Positions 1 through 9,157 of a stretch of DNA of 64,000 bases are shown in pieces. Below the pieces are notes generated by a model. The model was not told the DNA's origin and ran no database searches. It was given only the letters and a program-made list of their open reading frames with translations. The stretch is from Herbaspirillum rhizosphaerae (GTDB lineage Bacteria > Pseudomonadota > Gammaproteobacteria > Burkholderiales > Burkholderiaceae_D). The position numbers were made by a program, and so were the translations under genes. The stretch spans positions 62,001-126,000 of the forward strand of contig NZ_LFLU01000006.1 in the NCBI RefSeq assembly GCF_001189965.1, in the 5' to 3' direction. Numbering within the stretch: the first letter of the stretch is position 1; every line of letters starts with the position of its first letter.

Positions 1-915
1 TTCGCGCCTAACGTGGTCGGCACCGCCAACGCGGCGACTGCGGGCTGGGGCAACGCCGGCGGCGGCGTGGCGCAAGGCCTGATGCCTTTGCTGCTGGCTG
101 CGATGCTGATGCTGGGCGTGGGCGACTACCTCGGCTGGCGCGTGGCGCTGCTGGTGCCGGGCCTGCTGATGCTGGTGATGGCGGCGCTGTACTGGCACTT
201 CACCCAGGATTGCCCGCAAGGCAATTTCGATGAATTGCGCGCTGCCGGCATCACGATTGAAAGCGGCAAAAAAGGCGGCTGGGCAAGTTTCCGCGCGGCC
301 AGCGCCAATTACCGCGTGTGGATGCTGTTCGTCACCTACGGCGCCTGCTTCGGCGTGGAAATCTTCATCCACAACATCGCCGCCATCTATTACGTCGATC
401 ACTTCGGCCTGTCTTTGAAGAGCGCCGGCATCGCCGCCGCCAGCTTCGGTTTGCTGGCGCTGTTTGCGCGCGCACTGGGCGGCATCATCTCCGACAAGGT
501 CGCTCTCCGGGGCGGTCTCAATCGCCGCGCCACCCTGCTGTTCGTGATGATGCTGGGCGAAGGCCTGGGCCTGTTGTGGTTTGCCCATGCCGGCAGCGTG
601 ACGCTGGCCGTCATCGCCATGCTGTGCTTCGGCCTGTTCACACACATGGCCTGCGGTGCGACCTATGCACTGGTGCCTTTTATCGATCGCAAGGCGCTGG
701 GCGGCGTGGCCGGCATCATCGGCGCGGGCGGCAACGTCGGTGCGGTGCTGGCGGGCTTCCTGATGAAGAGCCTCGGCAATACGCAACAGACGCTGAGCAT
801 GCTGGGTGTGCTGGTGACGGTATCGGCGCTGTGCGCCATCGCTGTACGTTTCACTGCTACCGACAAGAGCGACGAGCCCGCACTTGCCGTCGCCGCCAAT
901 AACATTCCCGCCTGA
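1..915 (+). CDS. narK: NarK-type nitrate/nitrite MFS transporter (C-terminal part)
   Basis: The 5' end lies outside the window; the open frame runs in from base 1 and 304 residues are visible. The first visible residues, FAPNVVGTANAATAGWGNAG, match the glycine-rich nitrate signature of NarK/NasA major facilitator proteins, in which small residues line the anion path. Several hydrophobic helices follow, and the tail after the last helix is short and polar. The protein should sit in the inner membrane and bring in nitrate (possibly exchanging nitrite). It is the first visible gene of a same-strand run with nirB, nirD, a NasC-like gene and nasA; nirB starts 13 bp after its stop, so co-transcription is likely. 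Assignment to the family is firm; whether it is an H+ symporter or an antiporter cannot be told from this part. Confidence 0.93.
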   Translation, partial: FAPNVVGTANAATAGWGNAGGGVAQGLMPLLLAAMLMLGVGDYLGWRVALLVPGLLMLVMAALYWHFTQDCPQGNFDELRAAGITIESGKKGGWASFRAASANYRVWMLFVTYGACFGVEIFIHNIAAIYYVDHFGLSLKSAGIAAASFGLLALFARALGGIISDKVALRGGLNRRATLLFVMMLGEGLGLLWFAHAGSVTLAVIAMLCFGLFTHMACGATYALVPFIDRKALGGVAGIIGAGGNVGAVLAGFLMKSLGNTQQTLSMLGVLVTVSALCAIAVRFTATDKSDEPALAVAANNIPA

Positions 916-928
916 GGAGAACCGGATC

Positions 929-3505
929 ATGAACATCATCGTCATTGGCCACGGCATGGTCGGTCACAAATTCCTGGAATCGCTTGCCGAAAGCGGCGCG
1001 CCCAATATCAAGGTCACCGTCCTGTGCGAAGAACCGCGCCCGGCCTACGACCGCGTGCATCTGTCCGAATTCTTCGCCGGCAAGAGCGCCGACGATCTGT
1101 CGCTGGTGACGCCCGGATTTTTCGATGCCGGCAAGAGCAGCATCCACTTCGACCTCAAGCTCAACGCCAAGGCGCAGAACATCGACATCGTCGGCAAAAC
1201 CGTGACCGTCAACGTCAACGGCGCCGTTGAAACCATGTCTTACGACAAGCTCGTGATGGCGACCGGCTCCTACCCTTTTGTCCCGACCGTCGCCGGTAAC
1301 CAGCGCAAGGATTGCTTCGTCTATCGCACCATCGAAGACCTGGAAGCGATGCTCGAATGCGGCAAGCGTTCAAAGACCGGCGTGGTCATCGGCGGCGGTC
1401 TGCTCGGCCTGGAATGCGCCAAGGCATTGCGCGACATGAACCTGGAAACCCACGTGGTCGAATTCGCCCCGCGCCTGATGGCGGTGCAGGTCGATGACAG
1501 CGGCGGCCGCATCTTGCGTCAGAAGATCCAGGACCTCGGCGTCACCGCCCACACGCAAAAGAACACGCTGGAAATCGTCGACGGCAAGGCCGGCACGCAC
1601 CGCATGAATTTCGAAGACGGCACGCACCTCGACACCGACATGATCGTCTTCTCGGCCGGCATCCGTCCACGCGACGAACTGGCGCGCGAGTCGGGTATCA
1701 AGGTCGGCGACCGCGGCGGCATCGTCATTGACAACAGCTGCATCACCTCCGATCCCCATATCTACGCCATCGGCGAATGCGCCTTGTGGAACGGCAAGAT
1801 TTTCGGCCTGGTCGCCCCCGGTTACGACATGGCGCGCATCGCTGCCAAACACGTGCTGGCGCACCTGAGCGACGACACCGGCAGCGCTCCGCAATTCAAC
1901 GGCGCCGACATGAGCACCAAGTTGAAGCTCATGGGCGTGGATGTCGCCAGCATCGGCGATCCGCACGGCAAGGAAGCCGGCAGCCGCTCGTTCCAGTTCA
2001 CCGATGAGCGCAAGCAGATCTACAAGAAGATCGTGGTTTCCGAATCCGGCAAGCATCTGCTGGGCGCCGTCATGGTCGGCGACGCCGCCGAATACGGCAC
2101 GCTGCTGCAGATGATGCTGAACCGCATCGAATTGCCGGAGTCGCCCGAATTCCTGATCCTGCCGCAAGCCGACGGCAACGTCAAAGTCGGCCTGGGCGTC
2201 GACGCCCTGCCCGACTCCGCGCAAATCTGTTCCTGCAACAATGTCTCCAAGGCCGACCTGTGTACGGCAGTGGCTTCGGGCGTCACCAACATCGGCGACC
2301 TCAAGAGCTGCACCAAGGCCGGCACTTCCTGCGGCGGCTGCGTGCCGCTGGTCACCCAGGTGATGAAGGCCGAGATGAAGAAGCAAGGCCTGGCCGTCAA
2401 CAACCATGTCTGCGAACACTTCGCCTATTCACGCCAGGAGCTGCACCACCTGGTGCGTGTGAACAAGATCAAGAGCTTCGGCGAGCTGCTGGCGCAACAC
2501 GGCAAGGGTCTCGGCTGCGACATCTGCAAGCCGGTCGCCGCCAACATCCTGGCCTCGTGCTGGAACGATTTCGTGCTCAAGAAAGAACACGCCAGCCTGC
2601 AAGACTCCAACGACTACTTCCTCGGCAACATCCAGAAGGACGGCACCTACTCGGTGGTGCCGCGCATGGCCGGCGGCGAAGTCACACCGGACGGCCTGAT
2701 CGCGGTCGGCCAGATCGCCAAGAAATACGGTCTCTACACCAAGATCACCGGCGGCCAGCGCGTCGACCTGTTCGGCGCCCGCGTCGAGCAATTGCCGGAC
2801 ATCTGGGAAGAGCTGATTGCCGCCGGCTTTGAAACCGGCCACGCCTACGGCAAGTCGCTGCGCACGGTCAAATCCTGCGTCGGCTCGACCTGGTGCCGTT
2901 ACGGCGTGGACGACAGCGTCGGCCTGGCGATCGAACTGGAGAACCGCTACAAGGGCCTGCGCTCGCCGCACAAGATCAAGTTCGGCGTATCCGGCTGCAC
3001 CCGCGAATGCGCCGAGGCGCAAGGCAAGGACGTCGGCATCATCGCCACCGAAAAAGGCTGGAACCTGTACGTCTGCGGCAACGGCGGCATGAAACCGCGC
3101 CACGCCGAACTGATCGCTTCCGATCTCGACAAGGCGACCATGATCCGTTACATCGACCGCTTCCTGATGTTCTACGTGCGCACCGCGGATCGCCTGCAAC
3201 GCACCAGCACCTGGCGCGACAATCTGGAAGGCGGTCTCGATTATCTGAAGAGCGTGGTCATCGACGACAAGCTCGCCATCGCCGCCGAACTGGAAGCCGA
3301 CATGCAGCACGTGGTCGACACTTATGAGTGCGAATGGAAGAAGGCCGTCAACGATCCGGAAACCCGCAAGCGCTTCCGCCACTTCGTCAACAGCAAGGAA
3401 GCCGACAGCAACGTCAAATTCGTCGACGAACGCGGGCAGATCCGTCCGGCCACGGTGGCCGAGCGCAAGCTGATCGATATTCCGGTGGTGGCAGAAGCAA
3501 TCTGA
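929..3505 (+). CDS. nirB: Nitrite reductase [NAD(P)H] large subunit NirB
   Basis: Cytoplasmic assimilatory nitrite reductase, which reduces nitrite to ammonium with NAD(P)H; 858 residues. Order: N-terminal FAD/NAD(P)-binding reductase (Rossmann start IIVIGHGMVGHKF; second motif VVIGGGLLGLECAKAL), BFD-like [2Fe-2S] segment near residue 435 (CSC...C..GTSCGGC), then the sulfite/nitrite reductase half. The siroheme-[4Fe-4S] ligands are visible as CVGSTWC (about residue 650) and CTREC (about 690), the family's C-x5-C and C-x3-C pattern. I chose the ATG at 929 because a TGAGGAGAA Shine-Dalgarno lies 7-8 bases before it; an upstream in-frame start at 884 would overlap the transporter. nirD follows directly. 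Confidence 0.97.
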   Translation: MNIIVIGHGMVGHKFLESLAESGAPNIKVTVLCEEPRPAYDRVHLSEFFAGKSADDLSLVTPGFFDAGKSSIHFDLKLNAKAQNIDIVGKTVTVNVNGAVETMSYDKLVMATGSYPFVPTVAGNQRKDCFVYRTIEDLEAMLECGKRSKTGVVIGGGLLGLECAKALRDMNLETHVVEFAPRLMAVQVDDSGGRILRQKIQDLGVTAHTQKNTLEIVDGKAGTHRMNFEDGTHLDTDMIVFSAGIRPRDELARESGIKVGDRGGIVIDNSCITSDPHIYAIGECALWNGKIFGLVAPGYDMARIAAKHVLAHLSDDTGSAPQFNGADMSTKLKLMGVDVASIGDPHGKEAGSRSFQFTDERKQIYKKIVVSESGKHLLGAVMVGDAAEYGTLLQMMLNRIELPESPEFLILPQADGNVKVGLGVDALPDSAQICSCNNVSKADLCTAVASGVTNIGDLKSCTKAGTSCGGCVPLVTQVMKAEMKKQGLAVNNHVCEHFAYSRQELHHLVRVNKIKSFGELLAQHGKGLGCDICKPVAANILASCWNDFVLKKEHASLQDSNDYFLGNIQKDGTYSVVPRMAGGEVTPDGLIAVGQIAKKYGLYTKITGGQRVDLFGARVEQLPDIWEELIAAGFETGHAYGKSLRTVKSCVGSTWCRYGVDDSVGLAIELENRYKGLRSPHKIKFGVSGCTRECAEAQGKDVGIIATEKGWNLYVCGNGGMKPRHAELIASDLDKATMIRYIDRFLMFYVRTADRLQRTSTWRDNLEGGLDYLKSVVIDDKLAIAAELEADMQHVVDTYECEWKKAVNDPETRKRFRHFVNSKEADSNVKFVDERGQIRPATVAERKLIDIPVVAEAI

Positions 3506-3524
3506 CCTGATGGAGAACATGAAC

Positions 3525-3881
3525 ATGCACAGCGACCGACAAATCGAACACTGGATTGAAGTCTGCGACATCGGCGACATCGTGCCCAACACCGGCGTCT
3601 GCGCGCTGATCAACGGCGAGCAGGTCGCGGTATTCCGCGTCATTGACGGCGCCCACAACGAGACGCGGATATTCGCCATCGGCAACTACGATCCCAACGC
3701 CGACGCTTCGGTGCTGTCGCGCGGCCTGGTCGGCAGCATCGGCGAACGCATCGTGGTCGCTTCGCCGATCTACAAACAACACTTCGACCTGCAGACCGGC
3801 GAATGCATTGAAGCCCCCGAACATTCGGTCAGCGCCTATCCGGCGCGGGTCGAACACGGCAAGGTGTGGGTGGGCGCATGA
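3525..3881 (+). CDS. nirD: Nitrite reductase small subunit NirD
   Basis: Small Rieske-fold subunit that partners NirB; 118 residues from this start. The sequence matches the NirD family (start IEHWIEVCDIGDIVPNTGVC, end YPARVEHGKVWVGA). As in other NirD proteins, the Cys/His pairs of true Rieske clusters are absent, so it is expected to be structural rather than redox active. Three in-frame ATGs (3510, 3519, 3525) lie close together. GGAGA at 3512-3516 is spaced 8 bases from 3525 but only 2 from 3519, so 3525 is preferred; the choice changes the product by at most five residues. Its stop overlaps the next start as ATGA. Confidence 0.93.
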   Translation: MHSDRQIEHWIEVCDIGDIVPNTGVCALINGEQVAVFRVIDGAHNETRIFAIGNYDPNADASVLSRGLVGSIGERIVVASPIYKQHFDLQTGECIEAPEHSVSAYPARVEHGKVWVGA

Positions 3882-5140
3882 CCGTATCACCGGCTCCTGT
3901 CAACTCTTCAAAAAAACCGTCGCTGGTCGTCATCGGCAACGGCATGGCCGGCATGCGCACGGTCGAAGAATTGCTCAAGCTGGCGCCGGACCTGTACGAT
4001 ATCACCGTGTTCGGCGCCGAGCCGCACGGCAATTACAACCGCATCCTGCTGTCGCCCGTGCTGGCGGGCGACAAGAGCATGGAAGACATCATGCTCAACA
4101 CGCGCGAGTGGTACGAACAGAACAACATCACGCTGCACGCCGGCGACCCGGTTGAAAAAATCGACCGCCGCCGCCGCACCGTGCGCTCGCAAACCGGCGT
4201 GGAAATTCAATACGACCGCCTGCTGCTGGCGACCGGTTCCAAGCCTTTCATCATCCCGGTGCCGGGCCATGAGTTGCCGGGCGTGATCGCTTTCCGCGAC
4301 ATCCAGGACGTGCACACCATGCTCGACGCCGCGCGCAATCATCGCCATGCGGTAGTGATCGGCGGCGGTCTGCTCGGGCTGGAAGCGGCCAACGGCTTGC
4401 TGCGCCAAGGCATGGATGTAACCGTGGTGCACGTCACCGACAGCCTGATGAACCAGCAACTGGACAAGCCTGCCGCAGCGCTGCTGAAGAAGGCATTGGA
4501 GATGAAAGGCCTGCGCTTCCTGCTGAACGCGCAGACGGAATCCATCGTCGGCGCCGATCGCGTCACGGCGGTGCGCTTCAAGGATGGTTCGGAGATCCCC
4601 GCCGATCTGGTCGTCATGACCGCCGGCGTGCGCCCCAATATCGAACTGGCGAAACACGCCGGCCTGCATTGCGATCGCGCCATCGTGGTCGACGACACGC
4701 TGCAAACCTACGATCCGCGCATCTACGCCGTCGGCGAATGCGTGCAGCACCGCAAGGCGACCTTTGGCCTGGTGGCGCCGATCTGGGATCAGGCGCGCGT
4801 GTGCGGCGCCCATCTGGCCGGCGCCGGGCATCGCCGCTATGTGCAGCAGGCCACCGCCACCAAACTCAAGGTCACCGGGGTCGATCTGTATTCGGCAGGC
4901 GATTTCATCGCTGCGGCAGATACCGAAGACCTGGTGCTGCGCGACCCGCGCCGCGGCATCTACAAACGCCTGGTGCTCAAGGGCAGCCGGCTGATCGGCG
5001 CGGTGCTCTACGGCGACGTCAAGGACGGCCCGTGGTACTTCGACCTGATCCAGAAAGGCGGCGACATTTCCGCCATCCGTCATCAACTGCTGTTCGGCCA
5101 GGCGATCTGCAGCCAGGCCCAAGGCAACCAGGCAGCCTGA
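3878..5140 (+). CDS. NasC-like FAD/NAD(P)H oxidoreductase of nitrate reductase
   Basis: FAD-dependent pyridine nucleotide-disulfide oxidoreductase fold, 420 residues. It has two Rossmann motifs, VVIGNGMAGMRTVEEL near the start and VVIGGGLLGLEAANGL near residue 160, and the FAD-contacting YAVGECVQHR near 285. It resembles the reductase half of NirB and the NADH-oxidising NasC/NasB subunit of assimilatory nitrate reductases. It starts at ATG 3878, overlapping the nirD stop by four bases, and lies 13 bp before nasA, so it most likely delivers electrons from NAD(P)H to NasA. No [2Fe-2S] BFD cysteines are seen in it; that domain is on NasA instead. The role is inferred from context; the fold is clear. 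Confidence 0.85.
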   Translation: MTVSPAPVNSSKKPSLVVIGNGMAGMRTVEELLKLAPDLYDITVFGAEPHGNYNRILLSPVLAGDKSMEDIMLNTREWYEQNNITLHAGDPVEKIDRRRRTVRSQTGVEIQYDRLLLATGSKPFIIPVPGHELPGVIAFRDIQDVHTMLDAARNHRHAVVIGGGLLGLEAANGLLRQGMDVTVVHVTDSLMNQQLDKPAAALLKKALEMKGLRFLLNAQTESIVGADRVTAVRFKDGSEIPADLVVMTAGVRPNIELAKHAGLHCDRAIVVDDTLQTYDPRIYAVGECVQHRKATFGLVAPIWDQARVCGAHLAGAGHRRYVQQATATKLKVTGVDLYSAGDFIAAADTEDLVLRDPRRGIYKRLVLKGSRLIGAVLYGDVKDGPWYFDLIQKGGDISAIRHQLLFGQAICSQAQGNQAA

Positions 5141-5153
5141 TCGGAACACTATC

Positions 5154-7898
5154 GTGAATCTCTCCCACATCCCGCTCTCGACCGTCGGCGCCAAGACCAC
5201 CTGCCCGTATTGCGGCGTCGGCTGCGGCGTGCGCGCTTCGATGCAGACCGACGGCACGATCGCGATTGCCGGCGACGAACTGCATCCGGCCAACAAGGGC
5301 CGCCTGTGCGTCAAGGGCTCGGCGCTCGGCGAAACGGTCGACCTCGATGGACGCCTGCTGTATCCGAAGATGCGCGACGAGCGTGGCGACATGCAGCGCG
5401 TGAGCTGGGATGCGGCGCTGGACAAGGTCGCGGGCGGCCTGCGCAGCATCATCGACCGGCACGGTCCCGATTCGGTCGCGCTGTATGTCTCCGGCCAATT
5501 GCTGACGGAAGACTATTACATCGCCAACAAGCTCATGAAGGGCTATATCGGCAGCGCCAACATCGACACCAATTCGCGCCTGTGCATGTCGTCGGCCGTG
5601 GCCGGCCACAAGCGCGCGTTCGGCGAAGACCTGGTGCCGATCTGCTATGAAGACCTGGAACTGGCCGACATGGTAGTGCTGGTCGGCTCGAACACGGCGT
5701 GGTGCCACCCTATCCTCTTTCAACGCATCGCCAAGGCCAAGGAAAACCGGCCGGAGATGAAGCTGGTCGTCATCGACCCGCGCCGCACCGCGACCTGCGA
5801 ACTGTCCGACATGCATCTGCCGGTCAAGCCCGGCACCGACGTCTGGCTGTTCAACGGCCTGATGAGTTATCTGGCGCATCGCGGCGCGCGCGACAACGCC
5901 TTTATCGATGCGCACACCACCGGTCTCGGCGAAGCGCTGGCGATTGCCGACGCCGATTGCGCCGATCCGCATGAAGTCGCGCGCATCTGCAAGGTGGACG
6001 TCAACGACTTGCTGGCGTTCTATGAGTTGTTCGCCAATACCGAGAAAGTCATCACGGCGTTTTCGATGGGCGTCAATCAATCTTCCGCCGGCACCGACAA
6101 GGTCAACAGCATCATCAACTGCCACCTGATCAGCGGCCGCATCGGCAAGCCCGGCATGGGCCCGTTTTCGATCACCGGCCAGCCCAACGCCATGGGCGGC
6201 CGCGAAGTCGGCGGCCTGGCCAACATGCTGGCCGCGCACATGGATCTGGACAACGCGCTGCATCGCGACACCGTACAGACCTTCTGGGGTTCGCCGCGCA
6301 TGGCCGACAAACCGGGTCTCAAAGCAGTCGACCTGTTCAACGCCATCGAAGCGGGACGCATCAAGGCGGTGTGGATCATGGCGACCAATCCCATGGTAAG
6401 CATGCCGGACGCCAACGTGGTCCGGCGCGCGCTGTCGAAGTGCGAGCTGGTGGTCGCTTCCGACATCATGGAAAAGACCGACACCAACGCCTTCGCCCAC
6501 ATCCTGCTGCCGGCCCTGGGTTGGGGTGAAAAAGACGGCACGGTCACCAACTCGGAACGCCGCATTTCGCGCCAGCGCAGCTTCCTGTCGGCGCCCGGCG
6601 AAGCGCGTCCGGACTGGCAGGTGATTTGCGATGTCGCCGGCCGCATGGGTTATCGCGGTTTCGACTTTGCCGGCCCGCACGCCATCTTCGACGAACATGC
6701 ACGCCTGAGCAGCTATCGCAACGGGCCGCCGCAGATCGACGGGCACAGCCATCGCCTGTTCAACCTGGACGGGCTGACCGGCATGAGCAAGCAGCAGTTC
6801 GACGAACTGCAACCGATACAGTGGCCGGTTGCGCGACCGAACAATGCAGATGGGGCCGTCACGGGCACTGCCCGCTTGTTCGGCAATCATCGCTATTCCC
6901 ATCCCGACGGCAAGGCGCGCTTCGTCGCCACGCCGCCGCGCGGCCCGGCGCATTTGCCCGATGAAGAATTCCCGCTCACGCTCAACACCGGCCGCGTACG
7001 CGACCAGTGGCATACGATGACGCGCACCGGCAAGTCGGCACGGCTGGCCGATCACGTGCCGGAATCCTTCGTCGACATGCATCCCCAAGATGCTCTGCGC
7101 TACGGCGTGCGCGAAGGCGGCCTGGCGCGCATCACTTCGCGCTGGGGCGCCATGGTGGCGCGCGTGCAGCACAGCGGCGGCATCGCGCGCGGCAGCGTGT
7201 TCGTTCCCATTCACTGGAACAGCCAGACCGCCTCCGACGCCCGCGTCGGCGCCCTGGTCAATCCCGTGGTCGATCCGGTATCGGGCGAGCCGGAGTTCAA
7301 ACACACGCCGGTCAACATCGAAGAATTCGGCGTGTCGTGGCACGGCTTCATCCTCAGCCGCAAGGCGCTGGCCCTCGATGAAATCACGCATTGGACACGC
7401 ATCCAGGGTCGCGATTTTGCGCGCTATGAACTGGCCGGCCGCAATGTCATTGCCGACCACAGCGCATGGGCGCGCACGCTGCTCGGCGTGCACGACATCG
7501 ACGCCGACTGGCTGGAATACGAAGACAGCACCGCCGGCGTCTACCGCGCGGTGCACGTCGACAACGATCGCATCGACATGTGCATCTTCCTGTCCAAGCG
7601 CCCCGACCTGCCGTCACGCGCGTGGCTGGCGAGCCTGTTCGACAAGACGCAACTGGAAGAAGCCGACCGCGTCGGCCTGCTGGTCGGCCAGCCGATCGAA
7701 AAAGGCGCCGACACCGGGCCGACGGTCTGTTCCTGCTTCGGCGTCGGCCGCAACACCATCTGCAGCGCCGTACGCGAACAAGGCCTGAAAACCGTCGCCG
7801 AAGTGACCTCCTGCCTCAAGGCCGGCGGCAACTGCGGTTCCTGCGTGCCGGAGATCAAGAAGCTGCTGGTGGAGACGCATGCGGCGGAGACGGCCTGA
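5154..7898 (+). CDS. nasA: Assimilatory nitrate reductase catalytic subunit NasA
   Basis: Cytoplasmic molybdoenzyme reducing nitrate to nitrite with a bis-MGD cofactor; 914 residues. The N-terminal TTCPYCGVGCGV supplies the first ligands of a [4Fe-4S] cluster, followed by the molybdopterin oxidoreductase core (NSRLCMSSAVAGHKRAFG, QPNAMGGREVGGLANML) and the dinucleotide-binding domain (LNTGRVRDQWHTMTRTGKS). The last 60 residues form a BFD-like [2Fe-2S] domain, CSC...C..GGNCGSC, as in Klebsiella-type NasA. The start is GTG at 5154; no good Shine-Dalgarno is seen, but the cysteine motif begins about residue 17, so little can lie upstream. It is the last gene of the operon and depends on molybdate uptake and cofactor genes found later in the window. 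Confidence 0.96.
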   Translation: MNLSHIPLSTVGAKTTCPYCGVGCGVRASMQTDGTIAIAGDELHPANKGRLCVKGSALGETVDLDGRLLYPKMRDERGDMQRVSWDAALDKVAGGLRSIIDRHGPDSVALYVSGQLLTEDYYIANKLMKGYIGSANIDTNSRLCMSSAVAGHKRAFGEDLVPICYEDLELADMVVLVGSNTAWCHPILFQRIAKAKENRPEMKLVVIDPRRTATCELSDMHLPVKPGTDVWLFNGLMSYLAHRGARDNAFIDAHTTGLGEALAIADADCADPHEVARICKVDVNDLLAFYELFANTEKVITAFSMGVNQSSAGTDKVNSIINCHLISGRIGKPGMGPFSITGQPNAMGGREVGGLANMLAAHMDLDNALHRDTVQTFWGSPRMADKPGLKAVDLFNAIEAGRIKAVWIMATNPMVSMPDANVVRRALSKCELVVASDIMEKTDTNAFAHILLPALGWGEKDGTVTNSERRISRQRSFLSAPGEARPDWQVICDVAGRMGYRGFDFAGPHAIFDEHARLSSYRNGPPQIDGHSHRLFNLDGLTGMSKQQFDELQPIQWPVARPNNADGAVTGTARLFGNHRYSHPDGKARFVATPPRGPAHLPDEEFPLTLNTGRVRDQWHTMTRTGKSARLADHVPESFVDMHPQDALRYGVREGGLARITSRWGAMVARVQHSGGIARGSVFVPIHWNSQTASDARVGALVNPVVDPVSGEPEFKHTPVNIEEFGVSWHGFILSRKALALDEITHWTRIQGRDFARYELAGRNVIADHSAWARTLLGVHDIDADWLEYEDSTAGVYRAVHVDNDRIDMCIFLSKRPDLPSRAWLASLFDKTQLEEADRVGLLVGQPIEKGADTGPTVCSCFGVGRNTICSAVREQGLKTVAEVTSCLKAGGNCGSCVPEIKKLLVETHAAETA

Positions 7899-7970
7899 TC
7901 CTGAGGCGTCCGTCAAGCAAAGCACGGCCTGATCGGCCATAATTCATGCTGGTCAACGACGGTGCGAAAG

Positions 7971-8242
7971 TAGAACTCATTTCATAAATAGGCGTGAGAT
8001 GCGTTCTTCCCAGAAAGGGCGCTGGCAAGGCGCGTGACGCGTTGCGTGGCGGTGCCACGCGCAAGGAGCGCAACGCGGCCAGCGCCCTTTCTGGAAAGAA
8101 CCCGGAGGGAGCGGCCTGTTTGGGCGAATTGCTGCGTTACGACTCGGGGTCAAGACGTCCAGTCTTGACCCCGAGTCGCGCCTTGCACTTCATCCCAAAC
8201 ATGGCAAGCTCGCACTCACGCCTATTTATGAAATGAGTTCTA
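7971..8242. mobile_element. MITE-like non-coding element with 26-bp terminal inverted repeats and TA flanks
   Basis: Bases 7973-7998 and 8215-8240 are perfect inverted copies of each other (26 bp; the outer end begins GAACTCATTTCATAAATAGG). Each is bordered outside by TA (7971-7972 and 8241-8242), as expected for a TA target duplication of IS630/Tc1-mariner-type transposition. Inside are further inverted repeats: 8003-8026 with 8078-8101 (23 of 24 match), 8038-8046 with 8069-8077 (9 bp), 8044-8050 with 8054-8060 (7 bp), and a perfect 16-bp stem 8141-8156 / 8162-8177 resembling a REP hairpin. No open frame looks coding. The structure is read directly; the family assignment is inference. It lies just after nasA and ends 8 bp before the next start codon. 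Confidence 0.75.
8141..8177. repeat. REP-like perfect hairpin inside the element
   Basis: A 16-bp perfect inverted repeat, GACTCGGGGTCAAGAC, with its complement after a 5-base loop. GC-rich palindromes carrying GGGGTCA are common in REP-type repeats of proteobacteria, so this may be a REP sequence carried within the larger element. Without a T run on either side it is not a typical intrinsic terminator. Confidence 0.6.
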
Positions 8243-8249
8243 ATAAGCC

Positions 8250-8837
8250 ATGGACAAACACATCTCCCCGGTTGCATTGGAAAAAGCCTACCGACTGCTC
8301 AATCACGGCCCGACGGTGTTGGTCTCTGCCGGACACGACGGCATCGACAACGTCATGGCGGCGGCATGGGCATGCGCCCTGGATTTTGCGCCGCCTAAAA
8401 TTACGGTGGTGCTGGACAAGCAAACCAAGACGCGCGAGCTGGTCGAAAAAAGCCATCGCTTCGTCATTCAAATTCCGAACGCGGCCCAACTGGAACTGAC
8501 CCAGGCGCTAGGATCCACAAGCTTGTCGGATGAGCCTGAGAAACTGCTTAACAGCGGCGTTGAACTGTTTCGCTTTGATGGACATGAAATGCCCTTCGTC
8601 GCCGGCTGTTCTGCCTGGCTCGCCTGCAAACTGATCGTCGAACTGCACAATCAAAACACCTACGATCTGTTTATCGGCGAAGTTGTCGCTGCATGGGCGG
8701 ATGATCGCGTCTTTCAAAACGGCCACTGGAATTTTGAAAACGCCGATCCAAAATGGCGCAGCCTTCACTACATCGCAGGCGGTCACTATTACGCCATCGG
8801 CGATGCGCTCGTTGCTGCAAACGGCGACGAGCACTGA
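8250..8837 (+). CDS. Flavin reductase-like, FMN-binding domain protein
   Basis: 195 residues of the flavin reductase-like (DIM6/NTAB) split-barrel family. Typical segments are VLVSAGHDGIDNVMAAAWAC near the start, the strand ITVVLDKQTKTRELVEKS, and a C-terminal LHYIAGGHYYAIGDAL. Such proteins bind FMN and pass electrons from NAD(P)H to free flavin or a partner oxygenase; no partner gene is adjacent, so the substrate is unknown. The ATG at 8250 is the first in-frame start. It lies 8 bp after the right end of the MITE-like element and has no recognisable Shine-Dalgarno, so the element may have displaced the original leader. A hairpin follows the stop. Confidence 0.85.
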   Translation: MDKHISPVALEKAYRLLNHGPTVLVSAGHDGIDNVMAAAWACALDFAPPKITVVLDKQTKTRELVEKSHRFVIQIPNAAQLELTQALGSTSLSDEPEKLLNSGVELFRFDGHEMPFVAGCSAWLACKLIVELHNQNTYDLFIGEVVAAWADDRVFQNGHWNFENADPKWRSLHYIAGGHYYAIGDALVAANGDEH

Positions 8838-8855
8838 CTCATCGGTCTCTTCACG

Positions 8856-8878
8856 GCGCCGGACTGTTCCGGCGCTTT
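8856..8878 (+). terminator. Probable intrinsic terminator after the flavin reductase gene
   Basis: An 8-bp perfect stem, GCGCCGGA with TCCGGCGC, and a 4-base loop, followed by only three T residues. The position 19 bp after the stop codon supports a terminator; the short T run makes it moderate. Confidence 0.5.
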
Positions 8879-9063
8879 GAAAAGCCGGTTCCCTCCCCTG
8901 CATTTTTTATACGGGCATGCCTTGATCAGGGCGTGCCGGTCATTTTCTTGCCGCTGCATGCACCAGCGTAACGCTCCGATACCGCCCGCCGGCTGATAAA
9001 CCGCTATTGGCAATGCAAATCACAGAAATTTGCATACGATCCTCGCCGCAAATCAAGTTGCAT

Positions 9064-9101
9064 TTTGAAACCATAATTGATATAAATCATCTGGTTTCAA
9101 A
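9064..9101. promoter_or_regulatory. Inverted repeat, candidate operator upstream of the hydrolase gene
   Basis: TTTGAAACCA (9064-9073) and its exact complement TGGTTTCAAA (9092-9101) are separated by 18 AT-rich bases, within the 320-bp gap 8838-9157. The rest of that gap holds the terminator and AT-rich sequence, with no gene I can support. The spacing fits two half-sites about 2.7 helical turns apart; no regulator gene is adjacent, so its binder is unknown. Confidence 0.35.
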
Positions 9102-9157
9102 TTAAAACTATTAAAACGTTCACGCAACCTCACATTCCGACAAGGAGAAAACGTCTC

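Noticed and set aside
5019-7556. 845-codon open frame on the minus strand across nasA
   Set aside because: Antisense shadow of a GC-rich gene: no family motif, His/Arg/Ala/Gly-biased composition, and nasA is certain on the other strand.
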